Notes: a model not told the origin generated them from the sequence alone. Counted from the first letter of the stretch, positions 15,850 to 25,618 are shown. The stretch: 64,000 nucleotides of DNA from Trinickia mobilis (GCF_017315705.1 NZ_JAFLRF010000005.1:1-64000); one strand, 5' to 3'. Numbers and translations: made by a program.

Positions 15850-17118
15850 ATGGAAATTTTGGGTAAGGAAGCTATGAAAACAATCAAGCGAGCCCTCATG
15901 GGCGGGCTGGCGTGCAGCGGGCTGCTCTTCGCCGGTGCCGCCTTGGCGGTCGGCGACAGTCCCGGCGGCCCGGCCGTCAACGAGATCAATCTCCAGCCGC
16001 CCGTGACGAGAATCGCTGAGGAGCTTTATCACCTCCACACGTTCATGTTGATCCTCTGTACGGTGATCTTCGTCGGCGTGTTCGGCGTGATGTTCTATTC
16101 GATGTTCGCGCACCGCAAATCGAAGGGCCACAAGGCCGCCAATTTCCACGAAAGCACCACCGTCGAAATCATCTGGACGATCGTGCCGTTCATCATCGTC
16201 GTTCTGATGGCGCTGCCGGCCACGAAGACCGTCGTCGCGATGAAGGATACGTCCAACGCCGATCTCACCATCAAGGTGACCGGCTACCAATGGAAGTGGG
16301 CCTACGACTACGTGAAGGGCCCGGGCGAGGGCATCAACTTCTTCTCGACCCTCACCACGCCGCGCAGCGAAGTCGACGGCACGGCCCCGAAGACCGATAC
16401 CTACTTGCAGGAAGTCGACCACCCGCTCGTGGTGCCGGTCAACCAGAAGATCCGCATCATCACCACCGCCAACGACGTCGTGCACTCCTGGTACGTGCCC
16501 GCGTTCGGCGTGAAGCAGGACGCGATTCCCGGCTTCGTGCGCGACACCTGGTTCAAGGCCGACAAGATCGGCACCTTCCGCGGCTTCTGCACGGAGCTGT
16601 GCGGCAAGGAGCACGCGTTCATGCCGGTCGTCGTCGAAGTGCTGTCGCAAGACGACTACGCCAAGTGGGTCGACGACCAAAAGAAGAAAATGGCTGCCGC
16701 CTCCGACGACCCGAACAAGACCTACACGCTCGCCGAACTGATGGCGCGCGGCCAGCAGGTCTACACGTCGAACTGCGCGGTCTGCCACCAGCCGAACGGT
16801 AAGGGCGCAGGCGCGTTCCCCGCGCTCGACGGCAGCAAGATCGCCAACGGCCCGATCGCCGGTCACGTGAGCCTCGTGCTGCATGGCAAGAACGCGATGC
16901 CGTCGTGGGCGCCGACGCTGAACGACGTCGAAATCGCGTCGGTCATCACGTTCGAGCGCAACTCGTGGGGCAACCACACGGGCGATATTCTCCAGCCGCG
17001 TCAGGTCCTCGACGCTCGCAACGGCAAGATGCCGGAGGGCGGCGACCATCTGACCGGCGCAACCGCGGCGAGCGGCGCAGAAGCGGCTTCGGCCGCGGCG
17101 CCGTCGTCCGGGGCTTAA
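15850..17118 (+). CDS. ctaC: Cytochrome c oxidase subunit II with fused cytochrome c domain
   Basis: It receives electrons from cytochrome c and passes them through CuA to subunit I. The 422-residue protein has a signal peptide (about 1-33), two membrane helices (about 62-85 and 107-125), and a cupredoxin domain whose CuA ligands are in VVHSWYVPAFG and CTELCGKEHAFM (Cys247, Cys251). A C-terminal class I cytochrome c domain has CAVCH at 309-313 and a probable Met ligand in NAMPSWAP. A second possible ATG at 15874 (MKTIKRALMGG) has a better ribosome site (AAGGAAG) and gives the same mature protein. ctaD follows. Confidence 0.95.
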   Translation: MEILGKEAMKTIKRALMGGLACSGLLFAGAALAVGDSPGGPAVNEINLQPPVTRIAEELYHLHTFMLILCTVIFVGVFGVMFYSMFAHRKSKGHKAANFHESTTVEIIWTIVPFIIVVLMALPATKTVVAMKDTSNADLTIKVTGYQWKWAYDYVKGPGEGINFFSTLTTPRSEVDGTAPKTDTYLQEVDHPLVVPVNQKIRIITTANDVVHSWYVPAFGVKQDAIPGFVRDTWFKADKIGTFRGFCTELCGKEHAFMPVVVEVLSQDDYAKWVDDQKKKMAAASDDPNKTYTLAELMARGQQVYTSNCAVCHQPNGKGAGAFPALDGSKIANGPIAGHVSLVLHGKNAMPSWAPTLNDVEIASVITFERNSWGNHTGDILQPRQVLDARNGKMPEGGDHLTGATAASGAEAASAAAPSSGA

Positions 17119-17174
17119 CGTGTCGCTGTGTTCGTCACAGTCAAGTGCTGCAGTATTCGCTTTAGGAGATTCTC

Positions 17175-18791
17175 ATGTCGTCTAGCATCGGACACGATGT
17201 AGCCGCGGGCCACCAACATGTGCATGGCGACCATGCGCATGAGACGCCGCACGGCTGGCGCCGCTGGCTTTTCGCCACCAACCACAAGGACATCGGTACG
17301 CTGTACCTGATCTTCTCGTTCGTCATGTTCCTGTCCGGGGGCGTGATGGCGCTGATGATCCGTGCCGAGCTGTTCGAACCGGGCCTGCAGATCATGCGTC
17401 CCGAGTTCTTCAACCAGTTGACCACCATGCACGGCCTCATCATGATCTTCGGCGCGATCATGCCGGCCTTCGTCGGCTTCGCGAACTGGATGATCCCGCT
17501 GCAGATCGGCGCGTCCGATATGGCGTTCGCGCGGATGAACAACTTCAGCTTCTGGCTGTTGCCGGTTGCAGGTGTGCTGCTGGTCGGCTCGTTCTTCGCG
17601 CCGGGCGGCGCGACGGCCGCCGGCTGGACGCTGTATGCCCCGCTGTCCACGCAGATGGGCCCGGGCATGGACTTCGCGATCTTCGCGATCCACTTGATGG
17701 GTGCCTCGTCGATCATGGGCGGCATCAACATCGTCGTGACGATCCTGAACCTGCGCGCGCCTGGCCTCACGCTGATGAAGATGCCGATGTTCGTGTGGAC
17801 CTGGCTCATCACCGCCTACCTGCTGATCGCCGTGATGCCGGTGCTGGCAGGCGCGATCACGATGCTGCTGTTCGACCGCCACTTCGGCACGTCGTTCTTC
17901 AACGCGGCAGGCGGCGGCGACCCGGTCATGTACCAGCACATCTTCTGGTTCTTCGGGCACCCCGAGGTGTACATCATGATCTTGCCGGCGTTCGGGATCG
18001 TGTCGCAGGTGATCCCGGCGTTCTCGCGCAAGCCGCTGTTCGGCTATAGCTCGATGGTGTACGCCACGGCCTCGATCGCGATTCTGTCGTTCATGGTCTG
18101 GGCGCACCATATGTTCGCGACCGGCATGCCGGTGACGGGCCAGTTGTTCTTCATGTACGCGACGATGCTGATCGCCGTGCCGACGGGCGTGAAGGTGTTC
18201 AACTGGGTCGCCACGATGTGGCGCGGTTCGCTGAGCTTCGAAACCCCGATGCTGTTCGCGGTCGGCTTCCTGCTCGTGTTCACGTTCGGCGGCCTCTCCG
18301 GCCTGATGCTGGCGATGGCGCCGCTCGACATCCAGTACCACGGCACTTACTTCGTGGTGGCGCACTTCCACTACGTGCTGGTGGCGGGCTCGCTCTTCGC
18401 GCTGTTCTCCGGCTGGTACTACTGGTCGCCGAAGTGGACGGGCTGGATGTACAACGAGACGCGCGGCAAGATCCACTTCTGGGGTACGATGATTTTCTTC
18501 AACCTCGCATTCCTGCCGATGCACTTCGTGGGTCTCGCGGGCATGCCGCGTCGTTACGCCGACTATCCGGCGCAGTTCACCGACTGGAACCAGGTGATCT
18601 CGATCGGTGCGTTCGGCTTTGGTCTGACGCAGGTCTACTTCCTGTTTGCGGTCGTGTTGCCGGCCTACCGTGGCGGCGGCGAGCACGAGAAGGCCGGCGA
18701 CAAGCCGTGGGATGGTGCGACGGGCCTCGAATGGACCGTGCCGAGCCCGGCTCCGTTCCACACGTTCGAAAACCCGCCGACGGTCGAATAA
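17175..18791 (+). CDS. ctaD: Cytochrome c oxidase subunit I
   Basis: It is the catalytic subunit of the aa3-type terminal oxidase, with low-spin heme a and the heme a3-CuB centre where oxygen is reduced and protons are pumped. The 538-residue, 12-helix protein contains the heme a His in TTMHGLIMIFG, the CuB/crosslink segment FWFFGHPEVYIMILPAFG, and the a3/a ligands in AHFHYVLVAGSLFALF. YTTGGAGAT at 17161-17170 (TTAGGAGATT) serves as ribosome site. Its position between ctaC and the assembly factors shows one operon. Confidence 0.97.
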   Translation: MSSSIGHDVAAGHQHVHGDHAHETPHGWRRWLFATNHKDIGTLYLIFSFVMFLSGGVMALMIRAELFEPGLQIMRPEFFNQLTTMHGLIMIFGAIMPAFVGFANWMIPLQIGASDMAFARMNNFSFWLLPVAGVLLVGSFFAPGGATAAGWTLYAPLSTQMGPGMDFAIFAIHLMGASSIMGGINIVVTILNLRAPGLTLMKMPMFVWTWLITAYLLIAVMPVLAGAITMLLFDRHFGTSFFNAAGGGDPVMYQHIFWFFGHPEVYIMILPAFGIVSQVIPAFSRKPLFGYSSMVYATASIAILSFMVWAHHMFATGMPVTGQLFFMYATMLIAVPTGVKVFNWVATMWRGSLSFETPMLFAVGFLLVFTFGGLSGLMLAMAPLDIQYHGTYFVVAHFHYVLVAGSLFALFSGWYYWSPKWTGWMYNETRGKIHFWGTMIFFNLAFLPMHFVGLAGMPRRYADYPAQFTDWNQVISIGAFGFGLTQVYFLFAVVLPAYRGGGEHEKAGDKPWDGATGLEWTVPSPAPFHTFENPPTVE

Positions 18792-18902
18792 ACGTACGGC
18801 GAGTGCGGGATTCCCGGTCCGGGCGCAAGCCGGATCGGGGTTCCGCGAAGCGGCGGACACCGCACCGCGACACTTGTCAGCACAGCATCTAGAAGATTCG
18901 GA

Positions 18903-19037
18903 ATGACCCGGAATCCAGAAGAAAGGCGTACTCCCGAGCAAATTCGGGCGAGCAGCGTAAGGCTAGGGTTGATCCTGCTGGCCATCGCAGCCGCCTTTTT
19001 TGTGGGTATCTTTATCAAGCAGTGTTATTTCGCCTGA
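18903..19037 (+). CDS. Cytochrome oxidase small assembly protein (44 residues)
   Basis: This very small gene starts ATG at 18903, with AGAAGATTCGGA before it, and ends TGA at 19035-19037. It encodes a polar N-terminus (about 1-19) and one membrane helix (about 21-38, LGLILLAIAAAFFVGIFI) ending in KQCYFA. A protein of this size and layout between ctaD and cox11 is found in Burkholderiales and is annotated as a cytochrome oxidase small assembly protein; the biochemical role is not established to my knowledge. Position, length and hydropathy are the evidence. Confidence 0.75.
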   Translation: MTRNPEERRTPEQIRASSVRLGLILLAIAAAFFVGIFIKQCYFA

Positions 19038-19081
19038 TTCTCTCGATCGGATCGGGTTTGAAGGCTCGTTGAGGAAGTTCG

Positions 19082-19687
19082 ATGCCGACGCAACCGCCGG
19101 CCAAGGCCGATCGTTCTTTTAACCGTTCGATGCGGTTGAAGCTCGTGGTCGTCGCGTTTCTGATGTTTGGATTCGGATTTGCGCTGATCCCGATGTATCG
19201 CGCGATCTGCCAGGTGACCGGCATCTACAACCTGGTGCAGCGCGACGCGACGGCGCGCGAGGCGAAGAACACGCAGGTGGATATGTCGCGCACGATTTCG
19301 ATCGAGTTCGATGCGAATGCGCGCGGTCCGCTGGGCTTCAAGCCGGAGCAGTCGTACATCGACGTTCACCCGGGTGAAGTGACGACCGTGATGTACCAGG
19401 TGACGAACGAGCAGGGCCGCACGGTGCACGCGCAAGCGATACCGAGCTACGCGCCGATACAGGCGACCGAGTACTTCAAGAAGATCGAATGTTTTTGCTT
19501 TACGCAGCAGACGCTCGCTGCGAACGAGACGAAGCGGATGCCGGTGGTGTTCGTCGTCGATCCGAAATTGCCGAAGGATGTGAAGACGATCACGCTGTCG
19601 TACACCTTCTTCGAGTTGAACACGCCTGCGCCGACGGCGCGCGGGACAGCGGGAGACGGGGCGAAAGCGCCAGCCAATCCCGCTTGA
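19082..19687 (+). CDS. ctaG: Cytochrome c oxidase assembly protein CtaG/Cox11
   Basis: It is a copper chaperone that inserts CuB into subunit I from the periplasmic side. The 201-residue protein has one membrane helix (about 19-37), the family segment PMYRAICQVTG (residues 39-49), and the copper-binding Cys-X-Cys in ECFCFTQQTL (Cys137, Cys139). The C-terminal 15 residues are a low-complexity Ala/Pro tail. It sits between the 44-residue assembly protein and the DUF2970 gene in the oxidase operon. Confidence 0.94.
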   Translation: MPTQPPAKADRSFNRSMRLKLVVVAFLMFGFGFALIPMYRAICQVTGIYNLVQRDATAREAKNTQVDMSRTISIEFDANARGPLGFKPEQSYIDVHPGEVTTVMYQVTNEQGRTVHAQAIPSYAPIQATEYFKKIECFCFTQQTLAANETKRMPVVFVVDPKLPKDVKTITLSYTFFELNTPAPTARGTAGDGAKAPANPA

Positions 19688-19706
19688 GCAGGTTAGGGGA
19701 GAAGCT

Positions 19707-19910
19707 ATGGCCGAGGGCGGCAGCAAGGGCTCGTTCATCAAGACGATGAAAGCGGTGATGTGGTCGTTCTTCGGGGTACGCAAGCGGCGCGACCTGGAGG
19801 CGGATGCGGCGCAGTTGAATCCGGTGCACGTCGTCATCGCGGGGCTCTTGGGCGCTGCGATCTTCATTGGTGTGCTGATTCTGGTCGTGCATGCGGTGGT
19901 AGGCAAGTAG
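19707..19910 (+). CDS. DUF2970 membrane protein
   Basis: This is a 67-residue protein with an amphipathic/basic N-terminal segment (KAVMWSFFGVRKRRDLEAD) and a C-terminal membrane helix (about 42-64). DUF2970 genes lie in cytochrome oxidase clusters of Betaproteobacteria; the function is unknown. The start is preceded by AGGGGAGAAG at 19694-19703. A 127-base spacer separates it from ctaE. Confidence 0.82.
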   Translation: MAEGGSKGSFIKTMKAVMWSFFGVRKRRDLEADAAQLNPVHVVIAGLLGAAIFIGVLILVVHAVVGK

Positions 19911-20037
19911 AGCATTGAGAAGGGCGGTGCTTCGTCGAGCGCGGCCCTGGCATTAGAGAGAGCGGTGCGGTATCGACGCGTCGCCGAAGATACAGCCGGT
20001 GAAACCGGAACAACTGGACTGAAGTGGAGAATCAAGA

Positions 20038-20895
20038 ATGAGCGGTCAAAACGAGAGCCCGTACTACTTCGTGCCGCATCCGTCGCGGCACCCGATTAGC
20101 GCGGCCGTGGGCCTTCTGGTCATGCTCGGATCGGTCGCGTTTTGGATCAACGAGGCAACGTGGGCGCCTTTCACAGCTCTGCTCGGTCTGCTGTGGCTGC
20201 TCTTTACGCTGTGGCACTGGTTCGGCGACGCGATCTCCGAGTCCGAAGGCGGGATGTACGGCAAACGCGTCGACGTGTCGTACCGCTGGAGCATGAGCTG
20301 GTTCATCTTCTCCGAAGTCATGTTCTTCGGCGCGTTCTTCGGCGCGCTGTTCTATGCCCGCGAAATCGCGATGCACCAACTGGGCAGCCTCGACTACAAG
20401 CTGATTTGGCCGGACTTCTCCGCCGTGTGGCCGAATAACGGGCCGGCTGCGCTCGTCGGCCACTTCAAGTCGATGACCCCGTGGCCGGTGCCGACCTTGA
20501 ATACGGCGTTTCTGCTGTCGTCGGGCGCGACGCTCACGGTGTCGCACCACGCGCTGCGCGACAATCATCGCAACAAGGCGATCGCATGGCTCGCCGCCAC
20601 GATCGCGCTGGGCGTCTGCTTCCTGTTCATGCAGGGCTTCGAGTACTACCACGCGTACAACGAGCTGAACCTGACGCTGGCCTCCGGCGTGTATGGCTCG
20701 ACGTTCTTCCTGCTGACCGGCTTCCACGGCTTCCACGTGTTCCTCGGCGGTACGATGCTGACGGTGGTGCTGGTGCGCATGATTCGCGGCCACTTCACCG
20801 CGGAGCACCACTTCGCGTTCGAAGGCGCCGCCTGGTATTGGCACTTCGTCGACGTGGTGTGGCTTGGCCTTTACGTCGTCGTCTACTGGCTGTAA
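20038..20895 (+). CDS. ctaE: Cytochrome c oxidase subunit III
   Basis: It is a seven-helix, non-catalytic subunit that stabilises the oxidase and supports proton uptake. The 285-residue protein shows family segments YRWSMSWFIFSEVMFFGAFF (about 82-101), QGFEYYHAYNE (about 200-210) and the ending FEGAAWYWHFVDVVWLGLY. The ribosome site is GTGGAG at 20023-20028. A terminator follows at 20991-21022. Confidence 0.96.
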   Translation: MSGQNESPYYFVPHPSRHPISAAVGLLVMLGSVAFWINEATWAPFTALLGLLWLLFTLWHWFGDAISESEGGMYGKRVDVSYRWSMSWFIFSEVMFFGAFFGALFYAREIAMHQLGSLDYKLIWPDFSAVWPNNGPAALVGHFKSMTPWPVPTLNTAFLLSSGATLTVSHHALRDNHRNKAIAWLAATIALGVCFLFMQGFEYYHAYNELNLTLASGVYGSTFFLLTGFHGFHVFLGGTMLTVVLVRMIRGHFTAEHHFAFEGAAWYWHFVDVVWLGLYVVVYWL

Positions 20896-20990
20896 CGGAG
20901 TTGGGGCCTGCTGCCTTCCAAGGGGCGGTCGGCCGCCGCGCTTCCCGCTTAGCGGCGAGGCGCGATGGAAACGATGATGCAAGACCCGCG

Positions 20991-21022
20991 CGCCGCCCTC
21001 GACCTCGTCCGGGCGGCGTTTT
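20991..21022 (+). terminator. Terminator after ctaE
   Basis: CGCCGCCC and GGGCGGCG pair around a 12-base loop and run into TTTTC. It lies about 95 bases after the ctaE stop. Confidence 0.7.
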
Positions 21023-21103
21023 CACTTGAGATGCGCGGTGGCGGCGGAGAGTTGACGCATCGCGGCGGCGATGCCGGTTGACCTGCTTCGAGGAGCGGGC
21101 CGC

Positions 21104-21316
21104 TCAGCGGCCGAGCGGCACCTGGGAATACTGAATCCAGCCCATCCAGTGAGCGAACCACAGCAGAAGGAACAGCGAGATCGATAAGCCGACGCGGGTC
21201 GCAAGCGACCACACCATCCGCTTGGTTTTGCCTCGATCGTGCATCATGAAGTACAGCGCCGAACCGAGACTGGCGATGATCAGGACGAAGGCGATGGCGA
21301 CGAGAAAGTGAAACAT
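21104..21316 (-). CDS. Twin-transmembrane protein (DUF2909 type)
   Basis: This 70-residue protein begins MFHFLVAIAFVLIIASLGSA, has a basic loop HDRGKTKRM (26-34) and a second helix about 41-60. Small twin-helix proteins of this kind lie opposite ctaE in many Betaproteobacterial oxidase clusters, and the function is unknown. The ATG at 21316 was chosen because it starts the first helix; the same frame stays open far upstream, across SURF1 on the other strand, but that part has no protein character. It is the only minus-strand gene in the oxidase cluster. Confidence 0.78.
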   Translation of the reverse strand: MFHFLVAIAFVLIIASLGSALYFMMHDRGKTKRMVWSLATRVGLSISLFLLLWFAHWMGWIQYSQVPLGR

Positions 21317-21403
21317 GGAACCTACTGAAACTTGGGAACACGAAGGGATGACCGACATTATCGCATCGCGCGTTCCCGGCCGTGCGTTCGCTGGATCCGC
21401 GGT

Positions 21404-22165
21404 ATGAAGATTCGCTTGTTGCCCGCTTTGCTGATCCTGATCGTGATGACGGTGACGATCCGGCTGGGCTTTTGGCAGCGGGATCGCGCCCACCAGAAGG
21501 AAGCGCTGGAAGCGAACATTGCGCGCTTTGAGAATGCGCCGGCGCAGGCCGTCACTGCTGTGCCGGTCGCGCTGAAAGCTGTCGAATATCATCGTGTAAA
21601 AGCCGTCGGGCAGTTCATGCCCGATCTGGCGGTGTATCTCGACAATCGCCCGTATAACGATCAGCCCGGCTTTTACCTCGTGATGCCCTTTAAACTGGCC
21701 GACGGCGGCTATGTGCTCGTCAACCGGGGCTGGCTGCCGCGCAATTTCAGCGACCGCACCGCGATCGCGCCCTATGCGACGCCGCCGGGCGAGATCGAGA
21801 TCGAAGGCATCGCGCGCGCCGACGCCTCGCGTGCCTTCGAGCTGGGGCAGGGCGGTTCTGCGCCGCATCAGAAGATTCGCCAGAACCTCGATGTCAAAGC
21901 GTATGCCGCCGAGACCGGCCTGCCGCTGCAGCCGTTCGTGATTCAGCAGACGAGCGACGACGGCGACAAGCTGGTGCGCGACTGGCCGGCGCCGTCGCTG
22001 GGCGTCGAGACCAACTATGGGTACATGCTCCAGTGGTGGGGCATGGCAGCGGCGGCGCTTGGCTTTGGGTTGTACGCGGCACGCCGTGCAGCGAAGAAGG
22101 AGCTGGCGGCGGGCGTAGAGCCGCCGTCGCAGGAAGGCCAATCCGGCCGCACTCAGCCGCATTAG
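21404..22165 (+). CDS. SURF1-family oxidase assembly protein
   Basis: It helps deliver heme a to subunit I. The 253-residue protein has the typical two-helix layout: an N-terminal helix (about 4-19) with RLGFWQRDRAHQKEALE, a periplasmic domain with PGFYLVMPF and VNRGWLPRNF, and a C-terminal helix (about 205-228) after NYGYMLQWWGMAAAA. The ATG at 21404 precedes the first helix; an upstream in-frame start at 21332 would add 24 residues with no family match. It is divergent from the twin-transmembrane gene. Confidence 0.9.
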   Translation: MKIRLLPALLILIVMTVTIRLGFWQRDRAHQKEALEANIARFENAPAQAVTAVPVALKAVEYHRVKAVGQFMPDLAVYLDNRPYNDQPGFYLVMPFKLADGGYVLVNRGWLPRNFSDRTAIAPYATPPGEIEIEGIARADASRAFELGQGGSAPHQKIRQNLDVKAYAAETGLPLQPFVIQQTSDDGDKLVRDWPAPSLGVETNYGYMLQWWGMAAAALGFGLYAARRAAKKELAAGVEPPSQEGQSGRTQPH

Positions 22166-22224
22166 ACGCAATAACGGCGGCGCGGCGCCTTGCTACCGCG
22201 CGTCATTTGAAGAGGTCCAACGTT

Positions 22225-22896
22225 TTGTCGACGCAATCTCCCCGTTCGCCACGCCCTCAGTCGAGCACCCGCTCCGCCGCTCAGAATGCCTCGGCGGCAA
22301 AGCCTGCCGGGCAAGGCTCGTGGCAGCGCGGCCGCTGGATGCTGCTGCTGCTCGTGCTGGTCTGCGCGGTGCCGATCGTCGTTTCGTATCTGGCGTACTA
22401 CGTGATCAAGCCGGCTGGCGGCAAGACGAACTACGGCGCGCTGATCGAGCCGCAGCGGCCGATTCCCGAGTCGCTCACCGTCACCGGCGAAACCGGCAAG
22501 CCGATGAAGTTCGACTCGCTGCGCGGCCGCTGGCTGATGATCGCTGTCGACCGCAGCGCTTGCGACGAAGCCTGCGCGACGAAGCTGTACTTCATGCGCC
22601 AGGTGCGCGCAACGCAAGGCGCCGAGCGCGAGCGTGTCGTGATGGTCTGGCTGCGCACGGATTCCGGTGCGGTGCCGGATGTCATCGCACACGCGTATCC
22701 GGAGACGAAGAAGCTGATCGCCGATCCGGCCGCTGTCGCCGCATGGCTGCCCGCAGACACCGGCACGCAGGACACCGATCACCTCTACCTGGTCGACCCG
22801 AACGGCAACCTGATGATGCGGTTCCCGAAGAATCCGGACCCGAGCAAGATCAAGGGTGATCTAACTAAGCTGCTGAAGTGGTCGAGCATCGGCTGA
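22225..22896 (+). CDS. Membrane-anchored SCO/thioredoxin-like oxidase-associated protein
   Basis: The 223-residue protein has a Ser/Pro/Ala-rich N-terminus, one membrane helix (about 39-60), and a domain resembling SCO/thioredoxin proteins. It has a Cys-X3-Cys pair (Cys113, Cys117 in DRSACDEACATKLY) and the fold segment HLYLVDPNGNLMMRFPK. The true SCO copper His is not obvious. The start is TTG at 22225, with GAAGAGG at 22208-22214 upstream; no ATG fits the family N-terminus. Its place between SURF1 and ctaA implies a part in oxidase assembly, possibly a second copper or thiol chaperone alongside the SCO lipoprotein at 24971. Confidence 0.7.
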   Translation: MSTQSPRSPRPQSSTRSAAQNASAAKPAGQGSWQRGRWMLLLLVLVCAVPIVVSYLAYYVIKPAGGKTNYGALIEPQRPIPESLTVTGETGKPMKFDSLRGRWLMIAVDRSACDEACATKLYFMRQVRATQGAERERVVMVWLRTDSGAVPDVIAHAYPETKKLIADPAAVAAWLPADTGTQDTDHLYLVDPNGNLMMRFPKNPDPSKIKGDLTKLLKWSSIG

Positions 22897-22945
22897 CCGG
22901 TGGTATGGTTCGCGTGCGCGATTTCCCGCGAGATGAGACTTTGAG

Positions 22946-24055
22946 ATGTTCGTATTGCAAATCGGCCTGATCGGCTTGTGCATCGCGTTGTTGCCGCTCT
23001 CCTACGTTTGGGTCAAGGCGGACGACAACAAATTCCGCAAGCTCGTGTGGGTCACGACTTTCCTCACGCTCGACCTGGTGATGTTCGGCGGCTTCACGCG
23101 CCTGACGGATTCCGGCCTCGGCTGCCCGGATTGGCCCGGCTGCTACGGAACGTCGTCGCCTTTCATCGCGCACGCGCAGATCGCGGCTGCGCATGCCGCG
23201 CTGCCGACCGGCCCCGTCAGCATGACGAAGGCTTGGATCGAGATGATCCACCGCTACTTCGCGACGGCGATCGGCGTGTTGATCATCGCGCAGACGCTGA
23301 TCGCGTGGGTCGCGCGCATCAAGCGCCGTCCGCTGCATGTGTCGCCGTGGTGGCCGACCGCTCTGCTGCTTTTGATTTGCGTGCAAGGCGCGTTCGGCGC
23401 GTGGACGGTGACGATGAAGCTGCAGCCGATCATCGTGACGACGCACTTGCTGCTCGGCCTCGCGCTCCTCGGCTCGCTTGGCTGGCTCGCCGCTCGCCAG
23501 ACGCCGGTTCCGGCGTTTGAGCCCGAGGCTGCCCGTTTCCGCGCGGCCGCGTTGGCGGGGCTCGTCCTATTGGTCGTGCAGATCGCGCTGGGCGGCTGGG
23601 TCAGCACGAACTACGCGGTGCTCGCCTGCACTGATTTCCCGACCTGCAACGGCCAATGGATTCCGCCGATGGATTTCGCTCACGGCTTCCATCTGTGGCG
23701 CGCGCTCGGGATGACGAGCGACGGCGACGTCATCACGCAGGATGCGCTCGTCGCGATCCACTGGACTCACCGCACTTTCGCGATCGTCGTGGTCGCGTAC
23801 CTAGCTTGGCTCGCGCTGAAACTGCGCCGCTTCGAGTCGCTGCGGCGTCCTGCGACCGGCGTGTTGCTCGTCGTCGCGATCCAGTTCGTGACGGGCCTCT
23901 CGAACATCGTGCTGCAATGGCCGCTGCCGATCGCCGTCGCCCACAACGGCGGCGCCGCGCTCCTGCTGCTGCTTGCCGTTATGCTAAACTTTCGAGTCGC
24001 TTTTAGCCGTCCCGGCCGCGCCGTCGTTCCAGCGCGCGATGCCGCGCCAGCGTGA
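22946..24055 (+). CDS. ctaA: Heme A synthase (Cox15/CtaA)
   Basis: It oxidises the C8 methyl of heme O to the formyl group of heme A in the membrane. The 369-residue, eight-helix protein contains [18 protein letters not shown] (about 51-68), the His-bearing [11 protein letters not shown] and [12 protein letters not shown] segments, and [20 protein letters not shown] in the middle. Its TGA (24053-24055) lies just before the ctaB start. It acts directly after CtaB. Confidence 0.93.
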   Translation: MFVLQIGLIGLCIALLPLSYVWVKADDNKFRKLVWVTTFLTLDLVMFGGFTRLTDSGLGCPDWPGCYGTSSPFIAHAQIAAAHAALPTGPVSMTKAWIEMIHRYFATAIGVLIIAQTLIAWVARIKRRPLHVSPWWPTALLLLICVQGAFGAWTVTMKLQPIIVTTHLLLGLALLGSLGWLAARQTPVPAFEPEAARFRAAALAGLVLLVVQIALGGWVSTNYAVLACTDFPTCNGQWIPPMDFAHGFHLWRALGMTSDGDVITQDALVAIHWTHRTFAIVVVAYLAWLALKLRRFESLRRPATGVLLVVAIQFVTGLSNIVLQWPLPIAVAHNGGAALLLLLAVMLNFRVAFSRPGRAVVPARDAAPA

Positions 24056-24060
24056 CCCAC

Positions 24061-24963
24061 ATGGACAGCACCCTCTCCCAATCCCCCGGTTCCCGAATCT
24101 CCCAATACCTCGCACTCACGAAGCCGCGCGTGACGCAGCTCGCGGTCTTCTGCGCGGTGATCGGCATGTTCCTGTCGACGCCGGGCATGGTGCCGTGGAA
24201 GGTGCTGATCGGCGGCACGGTCGGCATCTGGCTGCTCGCGGGCGCCGCGTTCGCGATCAATTGCCTCGTCGAGCAGAAGATCGACGCGATGATGCGGCGC
24301 ACGGCATGGCGCCCGTCCGCGCGCGGCGAAATCACGCCCGCGCAAATCCTGATTTTCTCGGCCATTCTCGGCGGCCTCGGCATGTGGACGCTTTGCACGT
24401 TCACGAACACGCTGACGATGTGGCTCACGTTGGCGACGTTCGTCGGCTATGCGGTGATCTACACGCTGCTGCTCAAGCCTGCGACGCCGCAGAACATCGT
24501 GATCGGCGGCGCGTCGGGCGCGATGCCGCCGGCGCTCGGCTGGGCTGCGGTGACGGGCCACGTTCCCGGCGACGCCTGGATTCTCGTGCTGATCATCTTC
24601 GTGTGGACGCCGCCGCATTTCTGGTCGCTCGCGCTCTACCGCCGCAAAGACTACGAAAACGCGGGCCTGCCGATGCTGCCGAACACGCATGGCGAGCAAT
24701 TCACGCGGCTGCACATCTTCCTCTACTCGGTGATCCTGCTGGCGGTCTCGCTGATGCCGTTCATCTGCGGCATGAGCGGCGTTGTCTATCTGGCGTCGGC
24801 GGTGCTGCTCGGCGCCGTGTTCCTCGCGTACGCGTGGAAGATCTATCGGGAGTATTCCGATGCGCTTGCGCGTAAAACCTTCCGTTACTCGATCGTTTAT
24901 CTGTCGCTGCTCTTTGCGGCGCTCCTCGTCGACCACTATGCGCGCGTCCTGATCGGCGCGTAA
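24061..24963 (+). CDS. ctaB: Protoheme IX farnesyltransferase (heme O synthase)
   Basis: It adds a farnesyl group to heme B to give heme O, the substrate of CtaA. The 300-residue UbiA-family protein has the first prenyl-diphosphate motif in [15 protein letters not shown] (about 77-91) and the second in [19 protein letters not shown] (about 197-215), with about eight helices. The ATG at 24061 is used; the in-frame GTG at 24052 overlaps the ctaA stop (GTGA) and would add three residues. Its closeness to ctaA shows coupled expression. Confidence 0.94.
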   Translation: MDSTLSQSPGSRISQYLALTKPRVTQLAVFCAVIGMFLSTPGMVPWKVLIGGTVGIWLLAGAAFAINCLVEQKIDAMMRRTAWRPSARGEITPAQILIFSAILGGLGMWTLCTFTNTLTMWLTLATFVGYAVIYTLLLKPATPQNIVIGGASGAMPPALGWAAVTGHVPGDAWILVLIIFVWTPPHFWSLALYRRKDYENAGLPMLPNTHGEQFTRLHIFLYSVILLAVSLMPFICGMSGVVYLASAVLLGAVFLAYAWKIYREYSDALARKTFRYSIVYLSLLFAALLVDHYARVLIGA

Positions 24964-24970
24964 CACTTCG

Positions 24971-25585
24971 ATGCTGACAAACAAAGCCGCGCGCATGGCG
25001 CGCATTGCGGTGACCCTTTGCGCGCTCGGCGGTGCAGTGCTGCTGTCTGCATGCAGCAAAGATCAACCCGCGTTCCAGAATCTCGACATCACCGGCAACA
25101 CGCAATTCGGCAGCGACTTCTCGCTGCCCGATTCGAGCGGCAAGGTGCGTACGCTTGCCGACTACAAGGGCAAGGCCGTCGTGCTGTTCTTCGGCTACAC
25201 GCATTGCCCCGACGTGTGTCCGACGACGATGGCCGAGCTCTCGCAAGCGATGCAGCAACTCGGGCCGGACGCGCAGCGCGTGCAGGTGCTGTTCGTGACG
25301 TTCGATCCGGCACGCGATACGCCAGCGCTGCTTGCGCAATATGTGCCGGCGTTCAACCCGTCGTTCGTCGGCCTGCGTCCTGCCGACGACGCGCAGCTCG
25401 CCAAGGTCACGAAAGACTTCCGCATCTACTACGCGAAGGTGCCGGGCAAGACGCCCGACAGCTACACGATGGATCACACCGCGGCGAGCTATGTCTTCGA
25501 TCCGTCCGGCAAGCTGCGTCTTTTCGTGCGCGACGGCCAGGGCGTCACGCCCTGGGTCCACGACCTCAAATTGCTGCTCGGTTAA
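24971..25585 (+). CDS. SCO1/SenC copper-binding lipoprotein
   Basis: It delivers copper to the CuA site of subunit II or keeps its thiols reduced. The 204-residue protein has a lipoprotein signal with LLSAC (lipid Cys28). The copper ligands are in THCPDVCPTTM (Cys79, Cys83) and the distal His about 169 in TMDHTAASYVFD. It begins 7 bases after ctaB and is the last gene of the oxidase assembly block. Confidence 0.93.
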   Translation: MLTNKAARMARIAVTLCALGGAVLLSACSKDQPAFQNLDITGNTQFGSDFSLPDSSGKVRTLADYKGKAVVLFFGYTHCPDVCPTTMAELSQAMQQLGPDAQRVQVLFVTFDPARDTPALLAQYVPAFNPSFVGLRPADDAQLAKVTKDFRIYYAKVPGKTPDSYTMDHTAASYVFDPSGKLRLFVRDGQGVTPWVHDLKLLLG

Positions 25586-25618
25586 GAGCGGCGAATTTCC
25601 TTTTACGGGTAAGCGCGT

